Part shown: piece after piece, positions 17,887 to 24,985 of the stretch
Position numbering within the stretch: position 1 is the stretch's first letter
Layout: each line of letters starts with the position of its first letter
Assembly (NCBI GenBank): GCA_901538445.1
Contig: LR594584.1
Coordinates: 4,185,006-4,249,005 of the forward strand
DNA length: 64,000 nt
Origin: Gemmataceae bacterium
Lineage (GTDB): Bacteria; Planctomycetota; Planctomycetia; Gemmatales; Gemmataceae
Reading direction: 5' to 3'
Notes under the pieces: model-generated
Told to the model about the DNA's origin: nothing
The model's database searches: none
Seen by the model: only the letters and a program-made list of their open reading frames with translations
Program-made: the position numbers and the translations under genes

Positions 17887-17890
17887 GATG
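17854..17890 (+). repeat. 37-bp direct repeat, copy 1 (gatA tail)
   Basis: Covers the last codons of gatA, its TAG stop and the ATG of the next gene. Identical at 36 of 37 positions to 18676-18712. The only difference changes TAG to AAG. It includes the GAAGGTG ribosome-binding element. Confidence 0.9.
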
Positions 17891-18325
17891 GCGATTGCGT
17901 TCAACAAGCCCGGCTCGTCGCTGGCGGAACTGAACGCCGCGTGGCCGGACCGGTTGAAAGACGCCGAGGCACTGCTTGCGGCGGGACGGCACGGGTTCGC
18001 GCTCGCGACCGCCCTGTACGCCCTGGAAATTCGCCTCAAGGTGTTGATCTGCGTCCGGCTGGAGCTGGATCACTTGCCCCGCGCGTTCGAGATACACGAA
18101 CTCGATCAATTGTTGGTGCTGGCCGGCCTCAGCCGGCGCGTCGAGCGGAAACCGGCCCGCAACGTGAAACGAAACTGGGACCAGATCCGGCTGATGGAAG
18201 CGCACCTCAACGAGTTCCGATACCGGGCGGACGCGAACTGGACAGCAACTCAGGTGCAGAACATGCTCCACCAGCTTTGCAATCCGAAGAACGGGGTGAT
18301 CACATGGCTCGGCAAAGTGCGGTGA
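17888..18325 (+). CDS. HEPN-like domain protein of a two-gene cassette
   Basis: 145 aa. The helical pattern AEALLAAGRHGFALATALYALEIRLK followed by RAFEIHELDQLLVLAGL fits a HEPN domain: RAFEIH gives an R-x4-H motif, the catalytic element of HEPN RNases, and HELDQL matches the usual HxL segment. HEPN proteins commonly serve as RNase toxins or defence effectors. The ATG overlaps the region just after the gatA stop (2-nt gap) and uses the GAAGGTG of the duplicated gatA tail. The following gene overlaps it by 22 bp. Family assignment is from pattern only. Confidence 0.6.
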   Translation: MAIAFNKPGSSLAELNAAWPDRLKDAEALLAAGRHGFALATALYALEIRLKVLICVRLELDHLPRAFEIHELDQLLVLAGLSRRVERKPARNVKRNWDQIRLMEAHLNEFRYRADANWTATQVQNMLHQLCNPKNGVITWLGKVR

Positions 18326-18669
18326 GGCAGGCGCTCCAGTTGATTCACCGGATCGTGGACGAACTCGCCGCCAAGAACGGCTGGAAGTCCAGTGATTACC
18401 GACTCTACGTGTGGGTCAAGGAAACGGACTACACCTTCAGCATCAATTTGTTGCTGGAGGCCCGGTCGTTCCCTGGCCGTGACGAGTTCGAGCAGTGGGA
18501 CCGCGTGCTGAACTTCTTAGAGGACCGCCTTCGCGACGAACCGGAGGTGCGCCGGGCACTGCACCTCGTGATCCAGACGTTCGACCAAACGGCCGAGGGC
18601 GGCACCCGGGCGATCCGCGAACCGCTCGTCCCCATTGAAGAACTGATCTCCGCGGCCCCGGCGATCTGA
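18304..18669 (+). CDS. Hypothetical partner of the HEPN-like protein
   Basis: 121 aa, not recognised. Overlaps the end of the HEPN-like gene by 22 bp, so the two are almost certainly co-translated. Predicted N-terminal helix (VRQALQLIHRIVDELAAKNG), a short beta pair (YRLYVWVKETDYTFSINLLLE) and a helical middle (LNFLEDRLRDEPEVRRALHLV). Small size, overlap and position next to a HEPN-like gene fit an antitoxin or immunity role, but this is inference. No nucleotidyltransferase (MNT) motif is present. Confidence 0.6.
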   Translation: MARQSAVRQALQLIHRIVDELAAKNGWKSSDYRLYVWVKETDYTFSINLLLEARSFPGRDEFEQWDRVLNFLEDRLRDEPEVRRALHLVIQTFDQTAEGGTRAIREPLVPIEELISAAPAI

Positions 18670-18675
18670 CTCGCC

Positions 18676-18712
18676 ACCGACTGGCACACCCGCCGCCCGA
18701 AGGTGAAGGATG
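18676..18712 (+). repeat. 37-bp direct repeat, copy 2 (gatA tail duplicate)
   Basis: Second copy of the gatA 3' end, now without a stop codon (AAG in place of TAG), just before the Uma2 gene start at 18718. Copy spacing is 822 bp and encloses the two-gene HEPN-like cassette. Confidence 0.9.
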
Positions 18713-18717
18713 AGGCC

Positions 18718-19329
18718 ATGAGCACAGCAACCATCACGCCGCCACCGGCCCCGTCGGTCAACTGTAGCCCGTCGATAGTGCTACTGACGGCCGCAGACGT
18801 GGCGCTGTTGCCGCGGTCGCTGGCGACGACCGACGTGAAGTACGAACTCCACGACGGGAGGCTCGTCGTCATGGCTCCGCCCGGCTACCTCCACGGCATA
18901 CGGCAGAACCGATTCGGCTCGTACCTGTACCACGAGGGTGAGCGGCGGGGGCACGGCACGGCCGTTTCCGAGGTTGGCCTCCTACTCCGACGCGAGCCTG
19001 ATCACCTCGTCGGACCCGATGGGGCGTTTCTGACGGCGTCGCAACTACCTCCGCTTCTTTCCCCCGAAGGGTATCTCATCACGATCCCGGCCCTGGTCGT
19101 TGAGGTGCGGAGCAAGAACGACACGCAGCCCGAGGTCGATGCGAAGGTGCAGGAGTACCTCGGCGCAGGCGTCTTGCTCGTGTGGGTCGCCGACCCGGAG
19201 GGGCGGACCGTCACCGCGTACCGACCGGACCAGCCGGCGACAGTGTTCACGGCGGCCGACACGCTCACGGCCGACGGAGTCATCCCCGGGTTCGCCGTGG
19301 CGGTCGCAAACCTGCTCCCCGCGACGTGA
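18718..19329 (+). CDS. Uma2-family (DUF820) PD-(D/E)XK putative endonuclease
   Basis: 203 aa. Uma2 proteins are expanded in cyanobacteria and planctomycetes, with a restriction-endonuclease-like fold and mostly unknown targets. Seen here are KYELHDGRLVVMAPPG (about residue 42), the catalytic Asp region VGPDGAFL, and the E-x-K-like core PALVVEVRSKNDTQPEVDAKVQEYLGAG (about 128-155), followed by the usual WVADPEGRTVTAYR strand. The ATG at 18718 is preferred over a GTG at 18703 that lies inside the duplicated gatA tail. It converges with thiL (7-bp gap). Confidence 0.82.
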   Translation: MSTATITPPPAPSVNCSPSIVLLTAADVALLPRSLATTDVKYELHDGRLVVMAPPGYLHGIRQNRFGSYLYHEGERRGHGTAVSEVGLLLRREPDHLVGPDGAFLTASQLPPLLSPEGYLITIPALVVEVRSKNDTQPEVDAKVQEYLGAGVLLVWVADPEGRTVTAYRPDQPATVFTAADTLTADGVIPGFAVAVANLLPAT

Positions 19330-19336
19330 TCCACGC

Positions 19337-20245
19337 TCAGAACTGGTGGACCCAGCCCGTCGGTTGCAAGGGCTCGCGCTTCCCATCGACTTCCAGCCAC
19401 AGTCCGGATTCGACGCACTCGCCGACCTTCGCGAGCCCTGGAACCGGCGGCGCTCGCAACAACTTCTCGCCGTCGGCGGCCGACACCGTGAACACCAGCT
19501 CGAAGTCTTCGCCGTCGCCGAGCGCGTGCTGGAGCGGCGACTTGCCCGTCGTGCGGCTCAGTTCAACGGCGTCGGCACTGACCGGGACCGCGTCGGCGAA
19601 CAGCACCGCCCCGCACCGGCTTTCTTCGAGGATGTGGTTCAGGTCGGCGGCGAGGCCGTCGCTGATGTCGCACATCGCTCGCAGCTCGACCGCGGCGTGC
19701 AGCAGAAGCGCCTCGCGGACCCGCGGGGTGAAGTCGAGGTGGTGCCCGCGGATGCTGCCGCCGAGCGGGCCGGTGACGAACACCCAGTCGCCGGGTTTCG
19801 CCCCGCTCCGCAGCACCGCGCCGCGGTCGGTGGCTTCGCCGAACGCGGTCACGCTGATCGCGAGCGCGCCGCCCCACGAGTTGGTGTCGCCGCCGACGAT
19901 CGGGACGTCGAACGCGTCGGCCGCGTCGCGGAGCCCGAGGTAGAGTTGCTCCGCGAGGTCGCGGGACGCCGGCGGCAGCGCGACGCTCACCACGGCCGCA
20001 AGCGGGACGCCGGCCATTGAAGCAATGTCGCTCAGGTTGGCGGCCATCGCCTTGCGGCCGGCGCGCCGCGGGCCGACTTCGGCCAAGATGAAGTCGGTGC
20101 CGTCCATGAGCATGTCGGTGGTGACCAGCAGCGGCCGGGCCGGGGCCGCGAGCACGGCGCAGTCGTCGCCCGGCCCGACGAGGACCCGCGGGTCGGCGGT
20201 TGTTCGGGACCGCAGCCAGCGGATATAATCAAATTCCTGGGACAT
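19337..20245 (-). CDS. thiL: Thiamine-monophosphate kinase
   Basis: 302 aa, usual length. Phosphorylates thiamine monophosphate to the active cofactor thiamine diphosphate. Family motifs visible are VGPGDDCAVL (about residue 22), TTDMLMDGTDF (about 42), GGDTNSWGG (about 115), and CDISDGLAADL (about 190). The start ATG at 20245 gives the standard N-terminus with a short EFDYIRWLR helix. The 388-bp upstream region is shared with a divergent WD40 gene and holds two inverted repeats. Confidence 0.95.
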   Translation of the reverse strand: MSQEFDYIRWLRSRTTADPRVLVGPGDDCAVLAAPARPLLVTTDMLMDGTDFILAEVGPRRAGRKAMAANLSDIASMAGVPLAAVVSVALPPASRDLAEQLYLGLRDAADAFDVPIVGGDTNSWGGALAISVTAFGEATDRGAVLRSGAKPGDWVFVTGPLGGSIRGHHLDFTPRVREALLLHAAVELRAMCDISDGLAADLNHILEESRCGAVLFADAVPVSADAVELSRTTGKSPLQHALGDGEDFELVFTVSAADGEKLLRAPPVPGLAKVGECVESGLWLEVDGKREPLQPTGWVHQF

Positions 20246-20299
20246 GGGTTCGCGTGGTGTTGGTGGCCGGGGTCGGGTGTATAGACCAAAGGGACTGAA

Positions 20300-20374
20300 C
20301 CTCAGAGGACAGGAGATCAGAAGACGGAGTGCCCTCGCTTTGGTCTCCTGACCTCTGACCGTCTGACGTTCTGA
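20300..20374. repeat. Word-type hairpin, CAGAGGACAG family (copy 1)
   Basis: Left arm about 20302-20329 and right arm about 20345-20374 pair imperfectly. Both are made of TCAGANG-like words. Shares CCTCAGAGGACAG with the hairpin at 51499-51581. Lies in the divergent thiL/WD40 gap. Confidence 0.75.
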
Positions 20375-20397
20375 TGCCGAGTTCGGTTGATGGCTCT

Positions 20398-20466
20398 CTG
20401 TAGCCGGCCTCTGTGAGGCCGGTGCCCGGGAACTCCCCGAGGCCCGGCCTCACAGAGGCCGGCTAC
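20398..20466. repeat. Nested palindrome, family TGTAGCCGGCCTC (copy 2)
   Basis: Arms 20400-20422 and 20444-20466 pair perfectly over 23 bp. Each arm is itself palindromic. Same ends and similar spacer as the copy at 7320-7390. Confidence 0.9.
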
Positions 20467-20633
20467 GGAAGAACCGCGGATCAATCGAATTTGGTACGGC
20501 CTCTGGTTCCAATGGTCGGTCGGATCGCACGGTCGCGGGCGCACGTCACGGACTGCCGCGTCGGAACACCAACAGCACCTCGACAGCCCGAGTTCCTTCC
20601 CCGAGCCGACGCCACCCACAACACTGTGGTTCC

Positions 20634-22475
20634 ATGCCAGTCCAGACCGACACCCACGACAGCCCGGTCCCGCTCCGCCCCTCTCCGCTGGTCGCGCGGG
20701 TGTTCGGGGAGCCGCGGTTCCACACCGAGGGCGACGTCGCGGCGCTCGCGTACGCGGCCGACGGCACCCTGTGGTCGGCCGACGAGGCCGGGGTGCTCCG
20801 CCGGTGGTCGCCCGACGGGACGCTCCTCGCCCGGCACTACCTGTCGGACCTCGAGACAGTCTGGGCGTTCGCCCCGGGGGCGAAGCACCTCGCCAGCGGG
20901 AGCGACGCGCTCGTCGTGTGGGAGGTCGAGTCCGGCCAGCTCGCGAAGCGGCTCCCGCAACCGGCCTGGGTCACCGCGGTCGCGTTCAGCGCCGACGGAC
21001 GGACCCTCGCCAGCGGGCACGACGACGGCATGGTACGGTTCTGGGACACGGCCGCGCACAAATTCCTCGGTCAGGTGCGGGCGTCGGCCCGGCCGCTGCC
21101 GGTGTCGGCGGTCGCGTTCTCGCCCCGCGGCGAGTTCATCGCCACCGCCGGCGAGGACCGCGTGGTCCGCGTGTGGAACGACGTGACCCACAAGCTGGTG
21201 TGCGAACTCGCCAGCCACACTGACCGCATCCCGGCCCTCGACTGGAGCCCGGACGGCCGGTTGCTCGTCTCGGCGGGGTGGGACACCTCGGCCCGGGTGT
21301 GGCGGCCGCCGCACCCCGACCCGGTGATGCTCCTCAACAGCCACGCCGACCAGGTCCACACACTGGCGTACAGCGGCGACGGGAAGCTGCTCGCCTGCGC
21401 GGACTCGAACTTCGACGTCCACCTGTGGCGCGACGCCGAGAAGGGGGTCGCCGGGGCCGTGCTCCGCGGCCACACCGACGAGGTCCGGTCCCTGGCGTTC
21501 AGCCCCGACGGCACGCGGCTCGCCAGCGCCGGGGCCGATCGCGTCATCCACGTCTGGGACACGCAGACCGGGAAGCTCCTCGCCGGGCCGAACCCGACGG
21601 GCCGGCACGCAATCGCGGTCGTCCCCGGCCGCCCGCTCCGGCTCGCCAGCGCCGGCGAGCCGCGGCCGCGGGTGTGGGACGTGGAGACCGGGGCCGAGGT
21701 GGCCCCCACCGGCCTGTGCCCCGCGTACTCGGTCGCCGCGAGCCCGGACGGGAAGTGGCTCGCGGTGGGCGGCACCGACTACTTCACCCGCCTGTGGAAC
21801 GTCCCCGAGGGGAAGCTCGCCGCGGACCTGGAGGCGACCAAGCCGCCGATCGGGTTCGCCGCGTTCTCGGCCGACTCGAAGTACGTCGCCCACACCAGCC
21901 CGGCCGACGGTCTCGTGTGGATCTGGCGGTGCGACACGGCCGCCCCCGAACTGCTCCTCATCGAGGCGGCCGACGGCTGCACGCTGGAGGGGGTCGCGTT
22001 CCACCCGGACGGCCGCCGCATCGCCGCCGGCGGCGTGGACTACCTCTCGACCGGCGAGCGGGACGGGGCCGTGTGCGTCTGGGACATCCCGACCAAGGAC
22101 AAGCTGTTCACGATCAACGTCGGGGTGTACGCGGTCGCGTTCGACCCGCAGGGGAAGTACCTCGCCGGGGCCGGGTTCGACGACGCGGTACACGTGTGGG
22201 ACGTCGAGACGCGGGAGACGGTGTTCGTCCTGGGCGGGCACCAGGAGAAGGTCCACGCGGTGGCGTTCAGCCCCGACGGCAGTTACCTGGTCAGCGGCGG
22301 GGCCGACGCGACGGTCCGGGTCTGGGACGTGCTGAGCGGCCGGTTCCTGGTCGCCCGCGGGTTCGACTCGGCCGTCCACTCGGTCGCGTTCAGCCCCGAC
22401 GGCCGGCACCTCTTCTGCGGCAACGGCAACACGACGTGCTACCAGATCGAGTTCAAGCGGCTCCTGGAGGACTGA
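20634..22475 (+). CDS. WD40-repeat protein
   Basis: 613 aa made almost entirely of WD40 blades, about 13 repeats, many with the phrases AFSPDG and VRVWD. This is enough for two seven-bladed propellers or one 14-bladed double propeller. No signal peptide, transmembrane segment or attached catalytic domain is visible, so it is expected to be a cytoplasmic scaffold. The ATG at 20634 lacks a clear ribosome-binding site. The 158 bp between the upstream palindrome and the start hold no recognised feature. Partner unknown. Confidence 0.9.
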   Translation: MPVQTDTHDSPVPLRPSPLVARVFGEPRFHTEGDVAALAYAADGTLWSADEAGVLRRWSPDGTLLARHYLSDLETVWAFAPGAKHLASGSDALVVWEVESGQLAKRLPQPAWVTAVAFSADGRTLASGHDDGMVRFWDTAAHKFLGQVRASARPLPVSAVAFSPRGEFIATAGEDRVVRVWNDVTHKLVCELASHTDRIPALDWSPDGRLLVSAGWDTSARVWRPPHPDPVMLLNSHADQVHTLAYSGDGKLLACADSNFDVHLWRDAEKGVAGAVLRGHTDEVRSLAFSPDGTRLASAGADRVIHVWDTQTGKLLAGPNPTGRHAIAVVPGRPLRLASAGEPRPRVWDVETGAEVAPTGLCPAYSVAASPDGKWLAVGGTDYFTRLWNVPEGKLAADLEATKPPIGFAAFSADSKYVAHTSPADGLVWIWRCDTAAPELLLIEAADGCTLEGVAFHPDGRRIAAGGVDYLSTGERDGAVCVWDIPTKDKLFTINVGVYAVAFDPQGKYLAGAGFDDAVHVWDVETRETVFVLGGHQEKVHAVAFSPDGSYLVSGGADATVRVWDVLSGRFLVARGFDSAVHSVAFSPDGRHLFCGNGNTTCYQIEFKRLLED

Positions 22476-22591
22476 TTCCCCGGCCCCGCGGGTTCCGGGG
22501 CGGGGCGAAAATTGTGGCCCCGGCCCCACCCCGCACCGGGATGAGCTATGAAAGAGTGTGAGCCTCTCCGCGGCCAGGTGAGCAACGGACC

Positions 22592-22780
22592 ATGAAGCGC
22601 TTCCTTGCGATGCTCATGATTTTCCTCGGTGGGATCGTCCTCGTCTGGGGCGGGTACTACCTGATGTCAGGGGCGGCGGTGGTTCAGATCCCGTTCACGG
22701 AACAGCGAATCCCCCCCATGTACGCCGGGCTCGCGGGCCTGGCGGCGTTCACGCTCGGGCTCATCGGCTACCGCGAGTGA
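22592..22780 (+). CDS. Small two-helix membrane protein
   Basis: 62 aa. Two hydrophobic segments (residues about 4-26 and 43-58) separated by a short loop QIPFTEQRIPP. AGGTGAG lies about 10 nt before the start. It resembles in size and layout the 69-aa protein at 41278, which also has two hydrophobic segments. No family recognised. Confidence 0.6.
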   Translation: MKRFLAMLMIFLGGIVLVWGGYYLMSGAAVVQIPFTEQRIPPMYAGLAGLAAFTLGLIGYRE

Positions 22781-22919
22781 CCGGGAGCGCCGCCCCAAAT
22801 CCCCGGGGGAACGCCGGGTCCAACTTTCCCCCGGACGGTCCCGGTGCTACGATTCCGGTACGCGCACGACCGCGCCGCCGGGGCGCGGCCACATTCCCAC
22901 GGCACTCAGGAGGGTCGCC

Positions 22920-23390
22920 ATGACAGCGTTACGGACAACCGGAGCCACTCGGCCCAGACGCGCGCCCGCCCTGCGGGCCGGTGTCGCGGGGGCGCTGGTT
23001 CTGGGCGTGTTCGGCTGTGGAACGCCCTCGCCCCCGCCGCCCCCGCACGGCCAGCAGCCGGCCGCCGCGACCCTCGGGGCCAACGACCCCGCGTGGCTGA
23101 CGAGCCGCGAGAAGCTCCCCGCCCCGGACCTCGACCGCCTCGACTACGACTCCGAGAAGCGCACCCTGGGCCTCTACGACCTGCCCGGCCGCGACCAGTG
23201 GATGGTGCAGCTCCCGAACGAGACCGCCGGCCACCTGGTCGGCCCCAGCCACCGACTCCCCGAGGGGATCGACACGAGCCGCACGCTGGTCTACTACGCC
23301 CGCCCCGGGGTGAAGTCGTCCGCGGCCGTTACGGTCGCCAGCATCGAGGCCGGCCGCCGGCCGCACACGAGCCTGGCGCTGAACCGGTAG
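22920..23390 (+). CDS. Hypothetical lipoprotein
   Basis: 156 aa. N-terminal hydrophobic segment with a lipobox (VLGVFGCG, Cys about 33), then a proline-rich linker and a soluble domain of about 100 residues. Not recognised. The 139-bp upstream gap shows no clear feature. It is followed by a word-type hairpin. Confidence 0.6.
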   Translation: MTALRTTGATRPRRAPALRAGVAGALVLGVFGCGTPSPPPPPHGQQPAAATLGANDPAWLTSREKLPAPDLDRLDYDSEKRTLGLYDLPGRDQWMVQLPNETAGHLVGPSHRLPEGIDTSRTLVYYARPGVKSSAAVTVASIEAGRRPHTSLALNR

Positions 23391-23391
23391 G

Positions 23392-23530
23392 TGGGGTCGG
23401 AGGTTGGGAACTGGGGATGGGAGGTTGGAAGTCCGGCCAGCGGTCGTGCCGGCGGGCACCGCGGAGAAACGACTCGCTGCGGCTCCCGACCACCGATTTC
23501 CAATCTGCCACCACCCATCACCAACTCCCC
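23392..23530. repeat. Word-type hairpin, GGTTGGAAGTCGG family (copy 1)
   Basis: Left arm (about 23392-23432) with GGTTGGGA and GGTTGGAAGT words, right arm (about 23486-23530) with the complementary CCAATC and CCCATC words; imperfect pairing. Related words occur at 33526 and 46489. The right arm ends six bases before the next start codon. Confidence 0.65.
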
Positions 23531-23535
23531 TTCCC

Positions 23536-24909
23536 ATGTTCCGCGACGTCTCGCCCCTCATCGGCCACAACCCGCCCGCCCTGCACGCCGGCGTGGCGGT
23601 GGCCGACCTCGGCGGCGACGGGCGGCTCGAGTTCGTCGTCGCCGGCTACGGCGGCCCGAACCGGGTGCTGCGGTGGGCCGGCGGCGCGCTCCGCGACTGC
23701 GCCCCGCCCGACCTCGCCGACATCTCGCGACAGGCCATCGGCCTCGCCGCCGGCGACCTCGACGGTGACGGCCGCGAGGAACTCTACGTCCTCAACACCG
23801 ACACCCACTCGGGGGTGAAACAGGCCGCCGACCGGCTGTTCGACGCGCAGCCCGACGGCCGCTGGGAGGACCTCTTCTCGCACCCCGCGAACCGCGGCGT
23901 CCGGAACCCCTTTAGCGGCCGCAGCGTGGCCGCGATCGACCGCCGCGGCGTCGGCCGGTACGGGTTCTTCGTCACCGGCCACGGCCGCCCGATGCGGCTG
24001 TACGAGGCCGGCCCCGGCGGCGCGCTCACCGACCTCGCCCCGCCCCTCGGCCTCTCCCACACCACCTCCGGCCGCGGCGTCCTCACCCTTCCCGTGTTCT
24101 CCGACTATCCGGACGTCATCTGCGCCAACGAGAACGGGCCGAACTTCGCGTTCCGCAACACGGGCGACGGCACGTTCGCCGAGTGCGCCGCCGAGTACGG
24201 CCTGACCGACCACGAGGAGCACGGCCGCGGGGTGACCGCGTTCGACCCCGGCGACGGCGAGTTCGGCCTGTGCTGGGGGAACTGGGACGGCCCGCACCGG
24301 GCGTTCGTCCGCCGCGACGGACACCCCGCGTGGAAGGACCGGGCGTCGCCGGCGCTGGCGTTCCCGTCGCCGGTGCGGACGGTGGTCGCCGCCGACTTCG
24401 ACAACGACGGGCACGACGAGCTGTTCTTCAACAACGTCGGCGAGGCGAACCGGTTGTTCCGCTCCGCACCCGACGGGTTCACGATGCTCGACCCCGGCGA
24501 CGCACTCGACCCCGAGGGGTTCGGCACCGGCGCGGCGGTGTGCGACATCGACGGCGACGGGGTGCTGGAGTTGCTCGTGTCGCGCGGCGAGCGCGGCGCG
24601 CAGCCGCTCGGGCTGTACAAGGCGCGGGCCGCCGAGGGGAACGGGTGGCTGCGGGTGCGGCCGCTGACGCGGTTCGGCGCTCCGGCCCGCGGGGCGGTGG
24701 TGCGGGCCGAGGCCGGGGGCCGGGTGCGGGTGAAGGGCGTGTGCGGGGGCAGCGGATACCTGTGCCAGATGGAACCGGTCGCGCACTTCGGGTTCGGCCC
24801 CGGCGGCCGCGCCGAGCGGGTCCAGGTGACGTGGCCCGACGGCTCCTCGGTCGTGCTCCTCAACCCCGGCACCGACCGCACCATCACCGTCCCGTACCCG
24901 CGGGGGTAG
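23536..24909 (+). CDS. CRTAC1-like FG-GAP/ASPIC-UnbV domain protein
   Basis: 457 aa. Contains several FG-GAP/VCBS-like repeats with calcium-binding loops: ADLGGDGRLE (about residue 25), GDLDGDGREE (about 77), ADFDNDGHDE (about 290) and CDIDGDGVLE (about 340). The C-terminal part (from about 375) matches the ASPIC/UnbV domain, ending in VQVTWPDGSSVVLLNPGTD. Such proteins are usually secreted, but no signal peptide is visible from the ATG at 23536, and the N-terminal MFRDVSPLIG is already the conserved start. Role unknown. Confidence 0.85.
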   Translation: MFRDVSPLIGHNPPALHAGVAVADLGGDGRLEFVVAGYGGPNRVLRWAGGALRDCAPPDLADISRQAIGLAAGDLDGDGREELYVLNTDTHSGVKQAADRLFDAQPDGRWEDLFSHPANRGVRNPFSGRSVAAIDRRGVGRYGFFVTGHGRPMRLYEAGPGGALTDLAPPLGLSHTTSGRGVLTLPVFSDYPDVICANENGPNFAFRNTGDGTFAECAAEYGLTDHEEHGRGVTAFDPGDGEFGLCWGNWDGPHRAFVRRDGHPAWKDRASPALAFPSPVRTVVAADFDNDGHDELFFNNVGEANRLFRSAPDGFTMLDPGDALDPEGFGTGAAVCDIDGDGVLELLVSRGERGAQPLGLYKARAAEGNGWLRVRPLTRFGAPARGAVVRAEAGGRVRVKGVCGGSGYLCQMEPVAHFGFGPGGRAERVQVTWPDGSSVVLLNPGTDRTITVPYPRG

Positions 24910-24985
24910 GTCCGCGCCACGCGAGAACCAGGTCGGGGTAGCGGAAGTCGCGGAACGCCATCGCGGTCTCCGATCGGGGGCGGTC

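Noticed and set aside
20481-22529. 682-codon minus-strand frame opposite the WD40 gene
   Set aside because: Mirror frame of repeated WD40 codons; no start signal and no family.
24910-24985. Short minus-strand frame starting with MAFRDFRYPDL
   Set aside because: Only about 25 codons, ends within the upstream gene and has no ribosome-binding site.
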